A program made the translations under genes and the position numbers. The notes beneath the pieces are model-generated. The model was not told the origin of the DNA. It was given only the letters and a program-made list of their open reading frames with translations, and did not search any database. Shown here piece by piece: positions 22,313 to 34,157 of a stretch of 64,000 nt of DNA. Every line of letters starts with the position of its first letter. The first letter of the stretch is position 1. The DNA comes from Tubiluchus corallicola (lineage: Eukaryota > Priapulida > Priapulimorpha > Priapulimorphida > Tubiluchidae), in assembly GCA_030141605.1 (NCBI GenBank), contig JAQGDQ010000274.1:62001-126000 (forward strand), in the 5' to 3' direction.

Positions 22313-23689
22313 TTATTTTTTTTGCAAAAACAAAGCATTCTGTATACATCTCTAAGAACACTCAATATAAAAACTCAAATAAAATTATATTTCGCTAACA
22401 ATAATATTAACACTAGTTTACCTGTAATCGGTTCTACGCAGCGCCGAGACGGTGTGCGCTTTCAAAAGACGTTTCACAAGTTTTGACTCTCCTCAAACTA
22501 AGACCTGGTACGTGTTATACGGCCACAGGTACGGTTAATGAGCGTCAAAGTTTAAAGTAATTTGTCATATATCACGTTTCCGCATGAGACGTTCAGCATC
22601 GGTGAACAGTTGCGCGCCCCAGGGTCGCCCCTTTCCGCATACCTCATCCAAACTTAGTGGCTTCTTACGCGAAGAAAACTTCCTGGGTTGAATGAAAGCG
22701 ACATTTGTTGCTGATGCTGCGCTCAGTTCAGTTACGAAGCTTCTCGGGTTTTGTAAAAAATTGTCAAAAGAATCTTCAAAAACTTTTGCGATAAAGCGAT
22801 ATCATTTATAAAATAATTAATACCAGTTAATTTTCCAAAAAAACTATTTTGTGAATATAGCAAACGTGTTAAATTTTCCGAACTGTGTAAAATGAAATGT
22901 AAAGTCTTAAATTTATGTACTAATGTAATTAATTACGACGTCACTTGTGTTTTTAATTGTAAATTCATTTTATTACATAACAGTATTGCTCAGTGGAAAC
23001 ACTGATTACACTATCAATTTTTGAATGTGAAGTTTACTGTTCAATGACGTGTAATTTTTATAGCAATAAAGAATTTTATTATTATTATTTATTAATAATA
23101 AAACGGTATAGTGCTAGTTGTATCCTTGATCTTAAAATGGAAGTAATAAAAATAATTCGTCGATTCATTAAGTATACGTACAATTTAAAAACAGCTATGT
23201 TGCTGTTTCGTGCTATCAAAAATTGTTTTTTTTTCGGAAAACTTTTTTTATTAAACATATTTTTGATATAAGGTATTTTAACAATAATTTGCGTCTGGGT
23301 CGCTTTTTGTGAAAAGTCTAGCTGCGTTTTTTCTCTATGTTGAAAAATTGCAGAGATTTAACGTTAAATACAATATTTGGTGATGAATGCTGGATAAGAC
23401 CCATTTCACACAATGACGCGCGGAATCGCTTTCGCAAAATCAGAAAATTTTCAGAAGAAAGTGCACTTCTTTCGCGATAACCGTACAGCAAGAAAGTTCA
23501 TTTCACACAGAAACCGCGCGGTAGTTTCACACGTTCAGTTAGCTCCAGCATTCTTTGCGTTAAACAGCTCTAGCAGGTGGGAAATTCACATTAAGTACAA
23601 TTAATATTGTTTAATTAATAGATGTAAGCATGTATTTTTAGAACAACCACTAACTATTTCATAATTTTATATAATCAGATTATATAAAC
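22313..23689. other. No gene recognised
   Basis: AT-rich sequence. The ORFs (22163-22486, 22993-23271, 23413-23604) have no family features. The patch at 23410-23570 has several TTTCACAC repeats. Confidence 0.4.
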
Positions 23690-24225
23690 ATGGATTTATG
23701 TACCACGGAAGATGAATTTCGCTTTAGTATCCAATGCAATGTTTATTGTCAACAAAGGGCTGCATTCTTAAGCCAAATATCAGATAGTTTTCCAGAATTC
23801 TCATCCATGTGTGATATTGATAAGTTAATATTTTTAAACAAAAGTGGAGATGTAGAAGTTAAGAAATTGTTGATTAACTATGTGCATAAAATTTCAACAA
23901 TACGTGATATTGTTAATGCTGCTGTTAAGTAAATATGTCTATAAAAAAATCCTTTTTATATCCTATATAAAATCCTATATAAAATAATTTATGGAACTTA
24001 TTAATCATATCTGTGATAATGCCGCCTGTGATCATTTAATTTTAGCATATTAAAAGGATGGCTGACCTGATGACCTTTTGGTCAGCTCGCTATCCTCTCT
24101 TCTTTTAACTTATTACTAGTAATTAGGCCCTTTTTACCTGTAAACTATTCAACTATTTGTACCTTTGCAGACTGAAAGTGGTTGCTGTACATTTGTAAAT
24201 TCGTGAAAAAATAAATTTCTAATTC
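23690..24225 (+). mobile_element. 5'-truncated LINE: C-terminal coding end plus 3' UTR
   Basis: 80 codons (23690-23932) read IQCNVYCQQRAAFLSQISD...FPEF...DIDKLIFLNKS...VKKLLINYVHKIST. The C/Y...R..F, DKL.FL and K.L..Y pattern is the usual C-terminal tail of LINE polymerases after the zinc-binding segment. It is followed by a 3' UTR containing AATAAA (about 24210) and a TTCAAT/TTCAAC tail. A related copy with an internal stop lies at 40075-40465. Confidence 0.75.
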
Positions 24226-24350
24226 AATTTCAATTTCAATTTCAATTTCAACTTCAACTTCAACTTCAACTTCAACTTCAACTTCAACTTCAACTTCAAC
24301 TTCAACTTCAATTTCAATTTCAATTTCAACTTCAATTTCAATTTTAATTC
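24222..24350 (+). repeat. TTCAAT/TTCAAC microsatellite, 3' tail of the LINE
   Basis: About 20 hexamers directly follow the LINE 3' UTR, first TTCAAT, then TTCAAC, then TTCAAT again. The placement suggests it grew from the retroelement's tail. Confidence 0.85.
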
Positions 24351-24627
24351 CAATGTCTTAAGACGGACCAACTAGAAATACCTGAGCCAGGTATACATCC
24401 TCTCTCTCTGATATAAAACTCTTTTCGCTGTTTAGCCTTGAAAACATTTCGATGTTCATTTAAGATTTCCCTTCACTTGGTGTTCTATGATTTGTTTACA
24501 AACATTTTCTGTACTTTGCATAAAATTCCTTTCTATTCCCTTTCTTCGCACGTTCCTGCAAATGATGAGTAGGATTTTTAAACCTTTAAACTTAAGTTTA
24601 AGTCATAAATTCATTTGAATGAATCAT

Positions 24628-24755
<128 letters not shown>

Positions 24756-24976
24756 ATTATTGTGTTTTATTGCGTGCTGTGTTGACGATTATACCCCATG
24801 TGCGGGGTTCTGTCTATGTAGTTTTTTCATGGTAACGTGTTGCATTGCTTGTGTATTGCTTTGTAGCTTGTAATTGTAATTGTATAGATTGTCCGACCCT
24901 GGCACAAGTCATTAGTTGGTAAAAGAGAATGTGATCTTCACCATCATCATCATCATCATCAGCATCATCATCATCA
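24756..24976 (+). mobile_element. 3' end of an unidentified retroposon with ATC tail
   Basis: Positions 24893-24939 (CCGACCCTGG, then AAGTCATTAGTTGGTAAAAG and ATGTGATCTTC) are almost identical to 29187-29234, and both lead into an (ATC)n run. Shared 3' ends with microsatellite tails and different 5' flanks are typical of LINE or SINE copies truncated at different points. Confidence 0.55.
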
Positions 24977-25149
24977 TTTTATTTGTATGATGTATACATA
25001 ATACTATTCGAGTAATAGATACATAATTTACACAATAGTTAACAAATAACAAGAATGGTTAATTAGTCACTGATTACAATATTTACAGCGGACATTGATA
25101 ATTTAAAATTTTTGTTAGTTCATACTGAGATAGTGGAATAAAGCATAAT

Positions 25150-25600
25150 TTTTCTAAACAATGCAAAATTTCTAATATACATTTACACATTTGCCGTGTC
25201 TTGTCCGCCTAATCGATTTTTAGTAGGCTTTTTCTAAACAGTTGATCTAGCCTCAGTTAACACAGTTATTAATTAAGTTTTCTTCCTTGATAACATATTC
25301 ATAATTTAGGAAACGCAAGTTTCTTCCAATGACAGTTGCAAGAACAGAGTTATTTACTAAGCACGATGCTAACTGGTTGCTATTACCGCAAAGTTTAACA
25401 TACAATTTCATAAACCTGCTTATGAGCTGCATTTTTGTGTGCCTAAGATACTAATTACAGGTAATTAAATAAGTGTGCAGTGTATTTGGCAGTTTAAGTA
25501 GCTTTCCTATGGCAATGTTCCAAGCTGTTTCTAAAGTACTCAGTGCAAGGAGCGTTAATTGCCATAGTGATGAGCCATAAAAAGATCAACAATGCGTTTG
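25150..25600 (-). mobile_element. LINE reverse-transcriptase C-terminal fragment, decayed
   Basis: The minus strand reads ETAWNIAIGKLLKLPNTLHT, then a stop, then RFMKLYVKLCGNSNQLAS and SVLATVIGRNLRFLNYEYVI. The W..A.RKLL.LP..TH pattern and the following RF..F...S.N segment are usual near the C-terminus of LINE polymerases. Its 3' side runs toward the ATC run at 24939-24976, which the plus-strand element above also reaches, so two retroelements meet tail to tail. Confidence 0.6.
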
Positions 25601-25676
25601 CAACATTCTCATTCTGAGATTTTTGTTGAGAATGTGGAAATATTAAGTGTAATGTACATAATTAGTAAAATAACTA

Positions 25677-25880
<204 letters not shown>

Positions 25881-26700
25881 ATAATAGTAGTTTATTCTTT
25901 AAAACGCACACCATCTAAAGATCTCAGTTCTTTTTACAATAAAAATAATTCACAGTTACAACTTAAAAGAAATAGCTGCGTTAATAGAAATTCACAGTTA
26001 CAATTTGCAGTAAAATGTTAAAACAGTTATAATTTAAAATTTATAACTTAAAATGTACATGAAAATGAATAGAAAATTGTGTTTACAAAAAAATATACAG
26101 CTTAGATTAATGTCTCGAAATATTTGCAATGCAAAATCAATAAAGCAGGCAAGGACATCCTAAAGCACTTCCGTAAAATGTTCAGGAAATAAATTTTAAG
26201 CTGAATTCTTTGATTATATAGTTTCTGGAACAAGTCCTGCAATGTCAAGAATATTTTGTACTGTTACAGAATTTGGTAAGTGTTCCTTTGACCTGAGGCT
26301 TGGGCTTATAATTAAACTCTGGGAAATGTACCAACGACCCCGTCACCATATGGCATGCTAATGACGTCGGTGTCAAACACAATTATTGGTAACCGCCTAT
26401 TATTCTCAACTAAAGAACAAAAGAGCTGGTCTTCAGTAGCGATGTTCTTTTGTTTGAGCTGTAGAGGCAAAAACCGCCACGGACGAGATTTTGACAAAAG
26501 TGATTAATGTCACGTGTTTCAAGTCACGTGATTAATGTCGCTGATGATAGAAGTCACTTCAGCTGTGGTGTGGTTGACTCAGACCTAGTGACCTCCAGCT
26601 GGATCTGTTGAGTACCTGTCACGTCGTCCGATCTTGTCATTTAAAAATCTTTTTTTCTGAATGAAGACGTGATGCAACCTATTGTATGCAGGGTTGCAGC
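25881..26700. other. No gene recognised
   Basis: AT-rich DNA up to about 26300, then normal composition. CACGTG-type E-box motifs appear at 26511-26532. The ORF at 26312-26497 (-) matches no known family. Confidence 0.4.
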
Positions 26701-26729
26701 ACCGTGTGAAAAAATATCGTATTTCGTGC

Positions 26730-26826
26730 CTCTAGAAAATACCGTACCGCAATTCCGTACTGCACCTACAAAATCGTACCGTACCGTAATTCCGTACTGT
26801 AACTACAAAATCGAATCGTACCGTAC
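26730..26826. repeat. CGTACCGTA-word repeat, left part
   Basis: Repeats of ACCGTACCG, TTCCGTACTG and ACAAAATCG. The same words resume at 27690-27770 on the other side of a LINE insertion, so the LINE landed inside this repeat. Confidence 0.7.
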
Positions 26827-27684
26827 TGATTTGATTGATTGAATATCTTTATTGACATAAACATATGATAATAACAATGTAATAATTCATGTGTTAATTA
26901 ATACTGTAAAATGTTATTAAAGCTGTTTCCAGCCCACTTGGGCTTACAAGTCAATTTCATGAAAATTTATCACATAATAACTGTGCAGTTCATTTACATA
27001 GAATATCAAATAAAAAAATATATATAATATGGAATTTTAACATATACCTGAATGGACAAGTCATGTATTAAATATATATCTTGCTTTGCCTCATTCTAAA
27101 AATCTTATAAGTATATTTTGCAGTCCTAAGGACATTCTCTTCTGACATAATATATTTCCATTTATTTACATTATCTAATTGTTCCGGGTCCATGTTAATA
27201 TCTTGGAAAAATTCTTCTCTCTCTAGTCTATAATGTGTACAAACAAACATAAAGTGAGATTCATCTTCTACATCTCCACAGCAACATATCTTACACAAAC
27301 GTTCACCAACCTTAACATTTCTAAACCTACCATGCTCCAGTTCCAGGGGAAGAGTACCACTTCTTAGCTTTGCAAGCACAGACCTGTATTTTCCTTGCAT
27401 ATTAATATAAACATATGGTTCTACTCCAAAGCTGTTCTTATACAATATATATGTTCTAAGTTTAGGGTAATCTGCATTTTTTGCTTTCCAATCAACACAT
27501 TGTTTCTCATACAGCTGTGCCCATGCTCTGCTAAGAGGTACAGTATCCATATTAACAAAAGCTTGCTGGAACCCTGCTTCCTCTAGGACTTTAGAAATTT
27601 CATATGACCAACCAACGTTGGTATTACGGTCCCAAAGAAATATTCTCTTAACAAGTCTAGAATTATCAAGTGTTAAAATTCGTA
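26827..27684 (-). mobile_element. 5'-truncated LINE with intact C-terminal coding region
   Basis: The minus strand is open from about 27684 to 27068, in frame upstream of the first ATG. It reads LVKRIFLWDRNTNVGWS, ...LRTYILYKNSFGVEPYV, then a zinc-binding segment GERLCKICCCGDVEDESHFM followed by VCTHYRLEREEFF, and ends KIFRMRQSKIYI. CxxC...E.E.HF...C..Y..R..F is the standard LINE C-terminal zinc motif. The 3' UTR ends CAATAAAGATATTCAATCAATC. The element splits a CGTACCGTA repeat. The open frame suggests a fairly recent insertion. Confidence 0.85.
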
Positions 27685-27689
27685 TTTCG

Positions 27690-27770
27690 TACTAGTACGA
27701 TAAAATACCGTACCGTAGCTACAAAATCGAATCGTACCGTACTAGTACGAAAAAATATCGTGCCGTGAAT
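27690..27770. repeat. CGTACCGTA-word repeat, right part
   Basis: Continuation of the repeat at 26730-26826 with CTAGTACGA words added. It is flanked on the left by the 5' end of the truncated LINE. Confidence 0.7.
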
Positions 27771-28309
27771 AATTGTAAATACGTTTCGTTACTGCGCAGT
27801 AGTTTAGATTGCACTGACACATTTGCCTTTAGCTGTGTAAGTTTTTAGTAACTAACACTGATTTATCATCTCTGTAAAGTTTTTGTTCAGTGATTATCAA
27901 TATACAAGCGGATAATATAATATATTATCAGTATATACATATTTTTATAAGCTGGCAAAAACGAATTGAAAACAGATAAAATTTTAATAAGGTACGTTAA
28001 AGTCTATAAAAGTCTTTTAACAGTTACAAATGCGAGAAAGAGAGTTACAGGAGAATGAGGTACTTTGCCTGGGTTGTTTTTCATATCATTACGTAGCATG
28101 ATAGTAGGGTCTTCACATTTTATCACCATGTTTTCACCTGTTGTCACGGCAACTTGGCAACCACAACATCAGCAACAGGTAAGGTCCTAGAGCAGGAAAT
28201 TTCAAGGTCAAGCTGGGGTCATTCTAATTTCCCGTTTAACACTTTTCTGGGTGAGACGTCACATATGATACAAACTTTACAAGTTCTTAAAGCAAAACCA
28301 GACCCAATC

Positions 28310-28771
28310 TAAAAACTGCAGGTCAAAACAATCTACTCTTAAAATATTGAAAGGAAACATACTATTTTTTCAAAAATGACTTACGTGAAAGGATTATTGG
28401 GCACTAGCGCCTGCATTTCGGAAACAAAAAACAGGTGCTTTACATCTCAGTTCAGATGTGTTAGTTTGTGACGAACTACACACGTTCGACAGCTCATACG
28501 TGAGCAAAACGGTAAATCTGAAATTTGAATTTATATCTTAAAACTTGCCTAGTTTTAGTACATACTGAATGTCTTACAGTAGCACTGTACTTCAACTTTC
28601 GCTTTCGCAAACACGTGCAACACACGCTCATGAAATATTTTTGCTGTTGAAAATTATGTTAGTTTGTGAGGTCATCAATAGTTGGGTAACTAAGTTTTTA
28701 ATGTATTATTTAATTATCAGAAATGTTTTTTAGGGTAGTATATGAAAAATCATCCTGTCTTCCTTTAAGCT
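28310..28771 (-). mobile_element. TTAA-type MITE, family B, copy 1
   Basis: The minus-strand start TTAAAGGAAGACAGGATG lies at about 28753-28771. The body contains CTTACGTGAAAGGATTATTG and ACACATCTGAACTGAGATG-like words shared with copies at 43748, 46258, 54018 and 59760. No ORF. The TTAA is clear at the right end only. Confidence 0.7.
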
Positions 28772-29186
28772 TTTTCAAGATTTCTCAGCAGTGACAGCAC
28801 CTCACAATTACATCATTCATTAAATAAAGCAGTACTCATCAAGTCAGCTAATATGATAATACAATTACTGCTAATTACGCCTAATACAACTTGTTATCTA
28901 TGACAAAACAAGATTTCAGAGTTTAGCAAAGGCATTAAATGTATGGGGATATTTTCCTTGCGAAGAGCAGTGATTATGGTTGATTTATTTATTAAAATTT
29001 CAGTGTAAAGTCAATAAAGTTGCATAAATTCTTTGTAGAGCAATGGAGTGTTTCATATACGATGCTGCATAATAATTTGCATGGCATAATATGTATTTTC
29101 TGAACCGTAAAAATGTGGGCGATGAGACGGACAAAAGAGGGCCAGAGCACCAGGCGCTGGCTTTGCTTAGGGCATCAGCACATCTT
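28772..29186. other. No gene recognised
   Basis: Mostly AT-rich. The short ORFs on both strands have no recognisable features. Confidence 0.4.
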
Positions 29187-29260
29187 ATTCCGACCCTGGT
29201 ACAAGTCATTAGTTGGTAAAAGGGAATGTGATCTTCATCATCATCATCATCATCATCATG
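29187..29260 (+). mobile_element. Retroposon 3' end with short ATC tail
   Basis: 29187-29234 matches 24893-24939 with about three differences and is followed by eight or so ATC units. A GATGCTAGTCTTGACG duplication (about 29267 and 29303) follows. Confidence 0.5.
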
Positions 29261-30566
29261 CTACGATGCTAGTCTTGACGCTACCTTCATTACTCAACAC
29301 TCCTGATGCTAGTCTTGACGTTATTTCACAATTCTCTGACGCCCTTAACGCCAATCGTTTTACGTAAATTGACATTTATTAACGTAGTTTGACGCTGCTT
29401 AGAAGTGCAGCTTTGAAACGGCTAAGTACACAAAATAGAAAACTGCTTTATTAATACAAGTCCATTGTTTTTGTTTGAGGTTCTTTATTGCAATAACGCT
29501 GTTTTATTGACGTAAATTGAGAATAAATGAAATAATATTATTATTACAAAACATTATTACATGCCATTATTTTTTCAACTTGTCACTGTTCGTCTGTGAA
29601 CGTCATTACTTGCAATAAGAACAATAAAGTAATTAAGTATTAACGTACAAGACTTAACCAAATTACTTTATATATAACTAATAAGCTTTTATAGAAAAAG
29701 TACAATTATACAAAGGTATGAATAGATTTTCTCTAGGCTTAACTTTTTTCCATCAAAAGTTAGGTTAAAAAACCCCTAGATATGAAAAGTGACACTTTGA
29801 TAAATGTGTACTTTTTAATATAAAAACTTATTAAGCAAGAACAGAATGGTAATATCGTAGCTATGTCAATATTACCATCTTATGTAACATCAACGTTTTA
29901 ACAGGAAAACTATTTCAACAGCATAAATTTTTACTTTTTTTAACTTAACAAATGTCTATAGATACTAAAAATTTTTGATATTTTAGTAACGTTTTTAAAT
30001 CCGAATAACAAAGTAACAGAACAAGGTAACAATTTTTTTCAATATTTCGGTTCGGTTTCGTTTCGTGGTTTTATGTACCACATTTAACATAATTTATTTA
30101 ATTTTAATCTAAATTTAATTAAACAACAAAAATAAATAAAAATCTTTCTGTTACAGTAACTGTTCAGTAGGCAGGCATAACAATCATTGGCAGCAACAGT
30201 CCTGTCGTCATAGGTACACTTAACATCGAGTCGAAATACATCGATTGCATATATCACATTGTGTACTAAATGTTCAACTAACATCTCTAACAATATTATA
30301 AAACTACAGGTATAATTAAGTTTGATTATATTGTCGGCCTAACTACTTCCAAAACTTACACAAAATACTCTATTTTCAGCTTTGTGTAATGTCGTCACAG
30401 AGTAAATATAAGCTAAGAACAGCTTCGTAAAGCGTTTTGAAGTGAAAATTGTTGATATCACATCTCAAACGCAAGTCAGTCAGATTGTCAGTCAGTCAGA
30501 AATTACTCAGAAACAATAGATAGATCACAGATTGCATGTTTACCAGTTCAAATTACTTTTAATGAT
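29261..30566. other. No gene recognised
   Basis: AT-rich spacer on the 3' side of GYG gene 2. I see no repeats beyond short TTTATT runs and a CAGTCAGT cluster at 30476-30500. The ATTAAA at 30559-30564 (minus strand) falls directly after the gene's stop codon. Confidence 0.4.
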
Positions 30567-33005
30567 TTAATAGCTTCCACCGTTATTTGTTCTTCCTCCA
30601 CGTCTTCCATACTGATGTCTACTAACAACTACGCGACCTTGAGAATTGTTGTTGCCATAGCCACTGTAACCGTTGTTGTTGTTGCCATAGCCGCTGTTAC
30701 CATTGTTGTTGTTGTCATAGCCACTGTTGCCATTGTTGTTACCATAGCCACTGCTTCCATTGTTGTCGTTACCATAGCCGCTGTTACCATTGTTGTTGCT
30801 GCCATACCCACTGTTGCCATTGCTGTTATTATCATAGCCGCTGTTACCATTGCTACTTCCATAGCCACTGTTTCCATTGTTGTCGTTGCCATAGCCACTG
30901 TTACCATTGCTGCTACCATAGCCACTGTTTCCATTGTTGTCGTTGCCATAGCCACTGTTACCATTGCTGCTACCATAGCCACTGTTACCATTGTTGTTGT
31001 TGCCATAGCCACTGTTACCATTGTTGTTGTTGCCATAGCCACTGTTACCATTGTTGTTGTTGCCATAGCCACTGTTTCCATTGTTAGCGTTGTTACTGCT
31101 GCCATATTGATGTCTGCTGACAACTGTTTGGCCATAACCATCGTTGCCATTGTTGCTTCCATATCCTCCACTGCTGCTTCCACTGTTGCTTCCATATCCG
31201 CCACTGCTACTTCCACTGTTGCTTCCATATCCACCATTGCTACTTCCACTGCTGCTTCCATATCCGCCACTGCCACTTCCACTGTTGCTTCCATATCCGT
31301 CACTGCTACTTCCACTGTTGCTTCCATATCCGCCACTGCTACTTCCACTGTTGCTTCCATATCCGCCACTGCTACTTCCACTGCTGCTTCCATATCCGCC
31401 ACTGCTACTTCCACTGTTGCTTCCATGTCCGCCACTGCTACTTCCACCGTTGCTTCCATATCCACCACTGCTGCTTCCACCGTTGCTTCCATATCCACCA
31501 CTGCTGCTTCCGCCATTGCTACCATTGCTTCCATATCCACCACTGCTGCTTCCGCCATTGCTACCATTGCTTCCATATCCACCACTGCTGCTTCCGCCAT
31601 TGCTACCATTGCTTCCATATCCACCACTGCTGCTTCCGCCATTGCTACCATTGCTTCCATATCCACCACTGCTGCTTCCGCCATTGCTACCATTGCTTCC
31701 ATATCCGGAAGACCCATTATTTTTGTTTTTCTTGTTTTTCTTGTTACGCTTTCTGTGTTGTTTTCTAGTTACTTGTGGCGGTGGCGTGTGGAAGATGTAG
31801 TGATCCGTGTATGTGGATTCATATAAATCTTCGTATGGAATGGTATGCCGTCTGAAATACACATAAGGCGGGAGTGTTGTAGCCGCAGTTTGAGACACTC
31901 TGTTCCTGTGGAGGTAGCCATAATATCGTGGATTTAGTGATATGGGAGGGTATCTGTTACTGTTACCATTACCATTGCTACCGTTGCTACCATAACCGCG
32001 GTGTCTATTCCTATTTCTGTTTCGTCTTCTTCTTAAGCCAGCTGCATCTGATAATGCAACGCTTGCTATGACCTAAAATAACAAATCAGAAGTTTTACTT
32101 TTGGCTGACTCAAACTGAAACTACAAAACAACAGATTAGAATTTAACTCATCAAACTAAACAAGGTTGTAATGGAGGAAATTACAGAGAAATGTACAAAT
32201 TTTTTACCTAACACAAAAAAGGTGAGAACCAAAAAAGAACACAGCAGGTAACAATTTATTCAAGACTACGTAATGAAGAACCACAGTAGTAAGCATTATA
32301 AGTATATTTACTATTATACAGTCATTATACAATAGTTTGGAATAACATAATCTGATGCATTTTGTTTATGAGTGTTTTAATATTTTCAAATAATCTTATT
32401 TTTGTTATAACTAACCTAACTTGCAATTCCTGAAATGATTTGTAACTCATTTGAATGGACTGTCATCAGTCAACAAATCTACTACTAAGAATAAAATACA
32501 ACTTCTACATTTTGCACTTCTTCTTCTTCACTGAATCAAACGTCCAGGGACATGATTCTGCTCACCTCTCTATGCCAGGACTCCCTACACGCTGCAATGC
32601 AATGTGCGTGGGGCCTTTTGCACAACGTACAACAAGTGTGAACTACAATAAGGGAAACCATCAGCATGTCAATGTGAAAGTGACAAGAGACTAAACCCAC
32701 CAGGACCACTACAGACCCTGACGAATATAGTCAAAGAAATTTCAAAACACAAATAGATAGAACGCGACAAGGCAGCACTGATGACACTTGCGTATTAAAA
32801 ATTGGGCGTTGCTTCATAATGTAACATAATATTGCACGTTGCAGCCCACCATAGCAATCACAGTCACATCTAAAGCCGGAAGGTTTCACTGATCCGTCTA
32901 CTACTGTGATGGCCATTGTAGCAACTTATATTACACGAAAAGCACGTCATTTAAATAGTTAATTCCAAAACTTACAAGAAACGTCACCACTATGAGGTAC
33001 TTCAT
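30567..33005 (-). CDS. Secreted GYG-repeat protein 2 (two exons)
   Basis: The gene is join(33005..32976, 32072..30567), 511 residues. Exon 1 codes MKYLIVVTFL and ends at a GTAAGT donor. The intron is 903 bp, phase 0, ending ATTTTAG. Exon 2 continues VIASVALSDA, completing a signal peptide cut near residue 20-21. Then come a very basic segment LRRRRNRNRNRHR (23-35), which may be a furin-type site, and RYYGYLH (59-65). The box beginning PYVYFRRHTIPYEDL occupies residues 79-107 and differs from paralog 1 at only four of 29 positions. A Lys/Arg-rich linker follows, then GYGSNGSNGGSSSG and GYGSNSGSSSG units, VVSRHQYG, about eighteen GNSGYGNNNN-type units, a second VVSRHQYG and RRGGRTNNGGSY. There are no stops or frameshifts. 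No family is recognised. The paralogy, secretion signal and silk-like spacing suggest an extracellular fibrous or mineral-matrix protein; that role is inference. Confidence 0.85.
32073..32975 (-). other. Intron of GYG gene 2
   Basis: GT-AG, phase 0, at the same position in the signal peptide as in paralog 1. No element was identified inside it. Its sequence does not resemble the intron of paralog 1 by eye. Confidence 0.8.
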
Positions 33006-33020
33006 TGTTGAATATCAAAT
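32976..33020 (-). other. Exon 1 of GYG gene 2 (signal-peptide exon)
   Basis: The ATG is at 33005-33003, followed by nine codons before GTAAGT. Upstream, GTTTTCCAG at 33021 is an acceptor-like site leaving 15 nt of leader. This matches the layout of paralog 1 (14 nt). No TATA-like box is seen nearby; a TAA microsatellite begins about 40 bp upstream. Confidence 0.7.
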
Positions 33021-33059
33021 CTGGAAAACAAAATGCTGTGAAAATACATTCTGGAAACA

Positions 33060-33060
<1 letters not shown>

Positions 33061-33120
<60 letters not shown>
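33061..33120 (+). repeat. (TAA)n microsatellite
   Basis: Twenty TAA units between GYG gene 2 exon 1 and repeat E1. A shorter TTA run occupies the matching position beside E2 at 63079-63119. Confidence 0.95.
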
Positions 33121-33123
<3 letters not shown>

Positions 33124-33575
33124 TGTCATTGCAATAGGAGCGGCTCATTTCAGATGTTTTTGAGGCAATTAAGCGTGAGTCTAATAAACGGCGCCTACTG
33201 TACTAGATTCACTATACGTTTGTATTTCTGCAGTCGTGTGTCCCAAATCATCCAGCCTGCTGTCGACCATATTAGTCCATAGAAAATTTATTTAGCCGGG
33301 CTACTTCCCGAATTGTGACACTAATGCGTTCACTTAGAATGTGTCACGTTCAGTTAATCGAATTTTGCTCTGTTAAGTGGTTTCCGACACGATGTTTATA
33401 AATTTGCATGGAACAGATTCTTTCAAATGCATTGACAATTTTGACAGTACGTGCAGCGTTGCCATTAGTTATTTATGCTGTTTATGGAGGCGTAAATATG
33501 GTAAGTTGCCGGGAAAATAGAGTTTCTTGTCAATAACAAAATCGGCAAAATCTCGGATTCAATTCAAACCGATCG
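33121..33575 (+). repeat. Repeat E1: 455-bp unit, inverted twin at 62624-63077
   Basis: The reverse complement of 62624-63077 matches it with only two substitutions seen (near 33155 and 33167), so it is above 99% identical. It contains a small ORF from ATG 33392 to a GTAAGT-like site after 33500 (FINLHGTDSFKCIDNF...). The right edge is cut at CGATCG by a SINE tail. Its twin continues there into an ORF. Confidence 0.9.
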
Positions 33576-33576
33576 T

Positions 33577-33850
33577 TGTTGTTGTTAATTATTATTTCTA
33601 TTTATTTAAAGTCCGTGTTTAGATAAACAATTAACATAAGCTCACAAGCTTTTTGCCGACTGTGAATAACAACCTACAACTACATAACAGAGACTATTAT
33701 TACCCCACTTTTACCCTAAATAACGCGAGCCAGGCAGGGCAATAGCAGGCATCGTTTCTAAAGTCTTTGGTATGACCCAGTCGCTGTATCGAACTCATGA
33801 CTTCAGAGGCAGATAGCGGACGCGTTACCACTAGACTATACCGTGTACAG
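33577..33850 (-). mobile_element. tRNA-derived SINE, copy 1
   Basis: The minus strand begins near GGTATAGTCTAGTGG. TAGTCTAGTGG (33828-33838) matches the A box of RNA polymerase III promoters and GAGTTCGATAC (33786-33796) matches the B box. A central domain has CCTGCCTGGC...TTTAGGGTAAAA...GGGGTAATAATAGTCTCTG. The tail is (AAC)n at 33577-33586. The central domain recurs at 41025-41095 and 41403-41630. Confidence 0.75.
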
Positions 33851-33971
33851 TATACAGTCTGGTCTAAAAGAAGGAGTAGTCCAGTGGCATATAAAAAATT
33901 TAGTTGTTAAATCGTTTAAGTTAGCTGCTCCAAAAAAAACTTGTGACGTATTGTGCCAAGCTGAACATTGA

Positions 33972-34157
33972 GGAGGGATTCCTGTTAAAAGGTGAAACGA
34001 CCTTAACTTGTCCTTGGCTGATTGGTTGGTTTTTCCTGGAATAGCAGCAGAATACTGCACAGCTTGGGCTGCAGGAAGCACCCGATCAATAAAATAGCGT
34101 GTACGATCACGCAAGTGTACAACAGACTAAGCTACTCAATAGGTTAAGTTAGAGTGC
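33972..34157 (-). repeat. Unidentified element with coding-like end, copy 1
   Basis: The minus strand reads LRDRTRYFIDRVLPAAQAV, then IPGKTNQSAKDKLRSFHLL and TGIPPQCSAWHN. The homologous plus-strand copy at 35492-35692 reads LRDRTHYFID...VPGKVKRLAKDKFRSFHLL. Conserved wording despite divergence suggests a decayed protein-coding element. I do not recognise the family. Confidence 0.55.

Noticed and set aside
30615-31826. Long plus-strand ORFs (403 and 218 codons) and a second minus-strand frame (362 codons) over GYG gene 2
   Set aside because: They follow from the repeat having a length divisible by three. They lack signal peptide, splice signals and the conserved box. The chosen frame alone connects to a signal-peptide exon.
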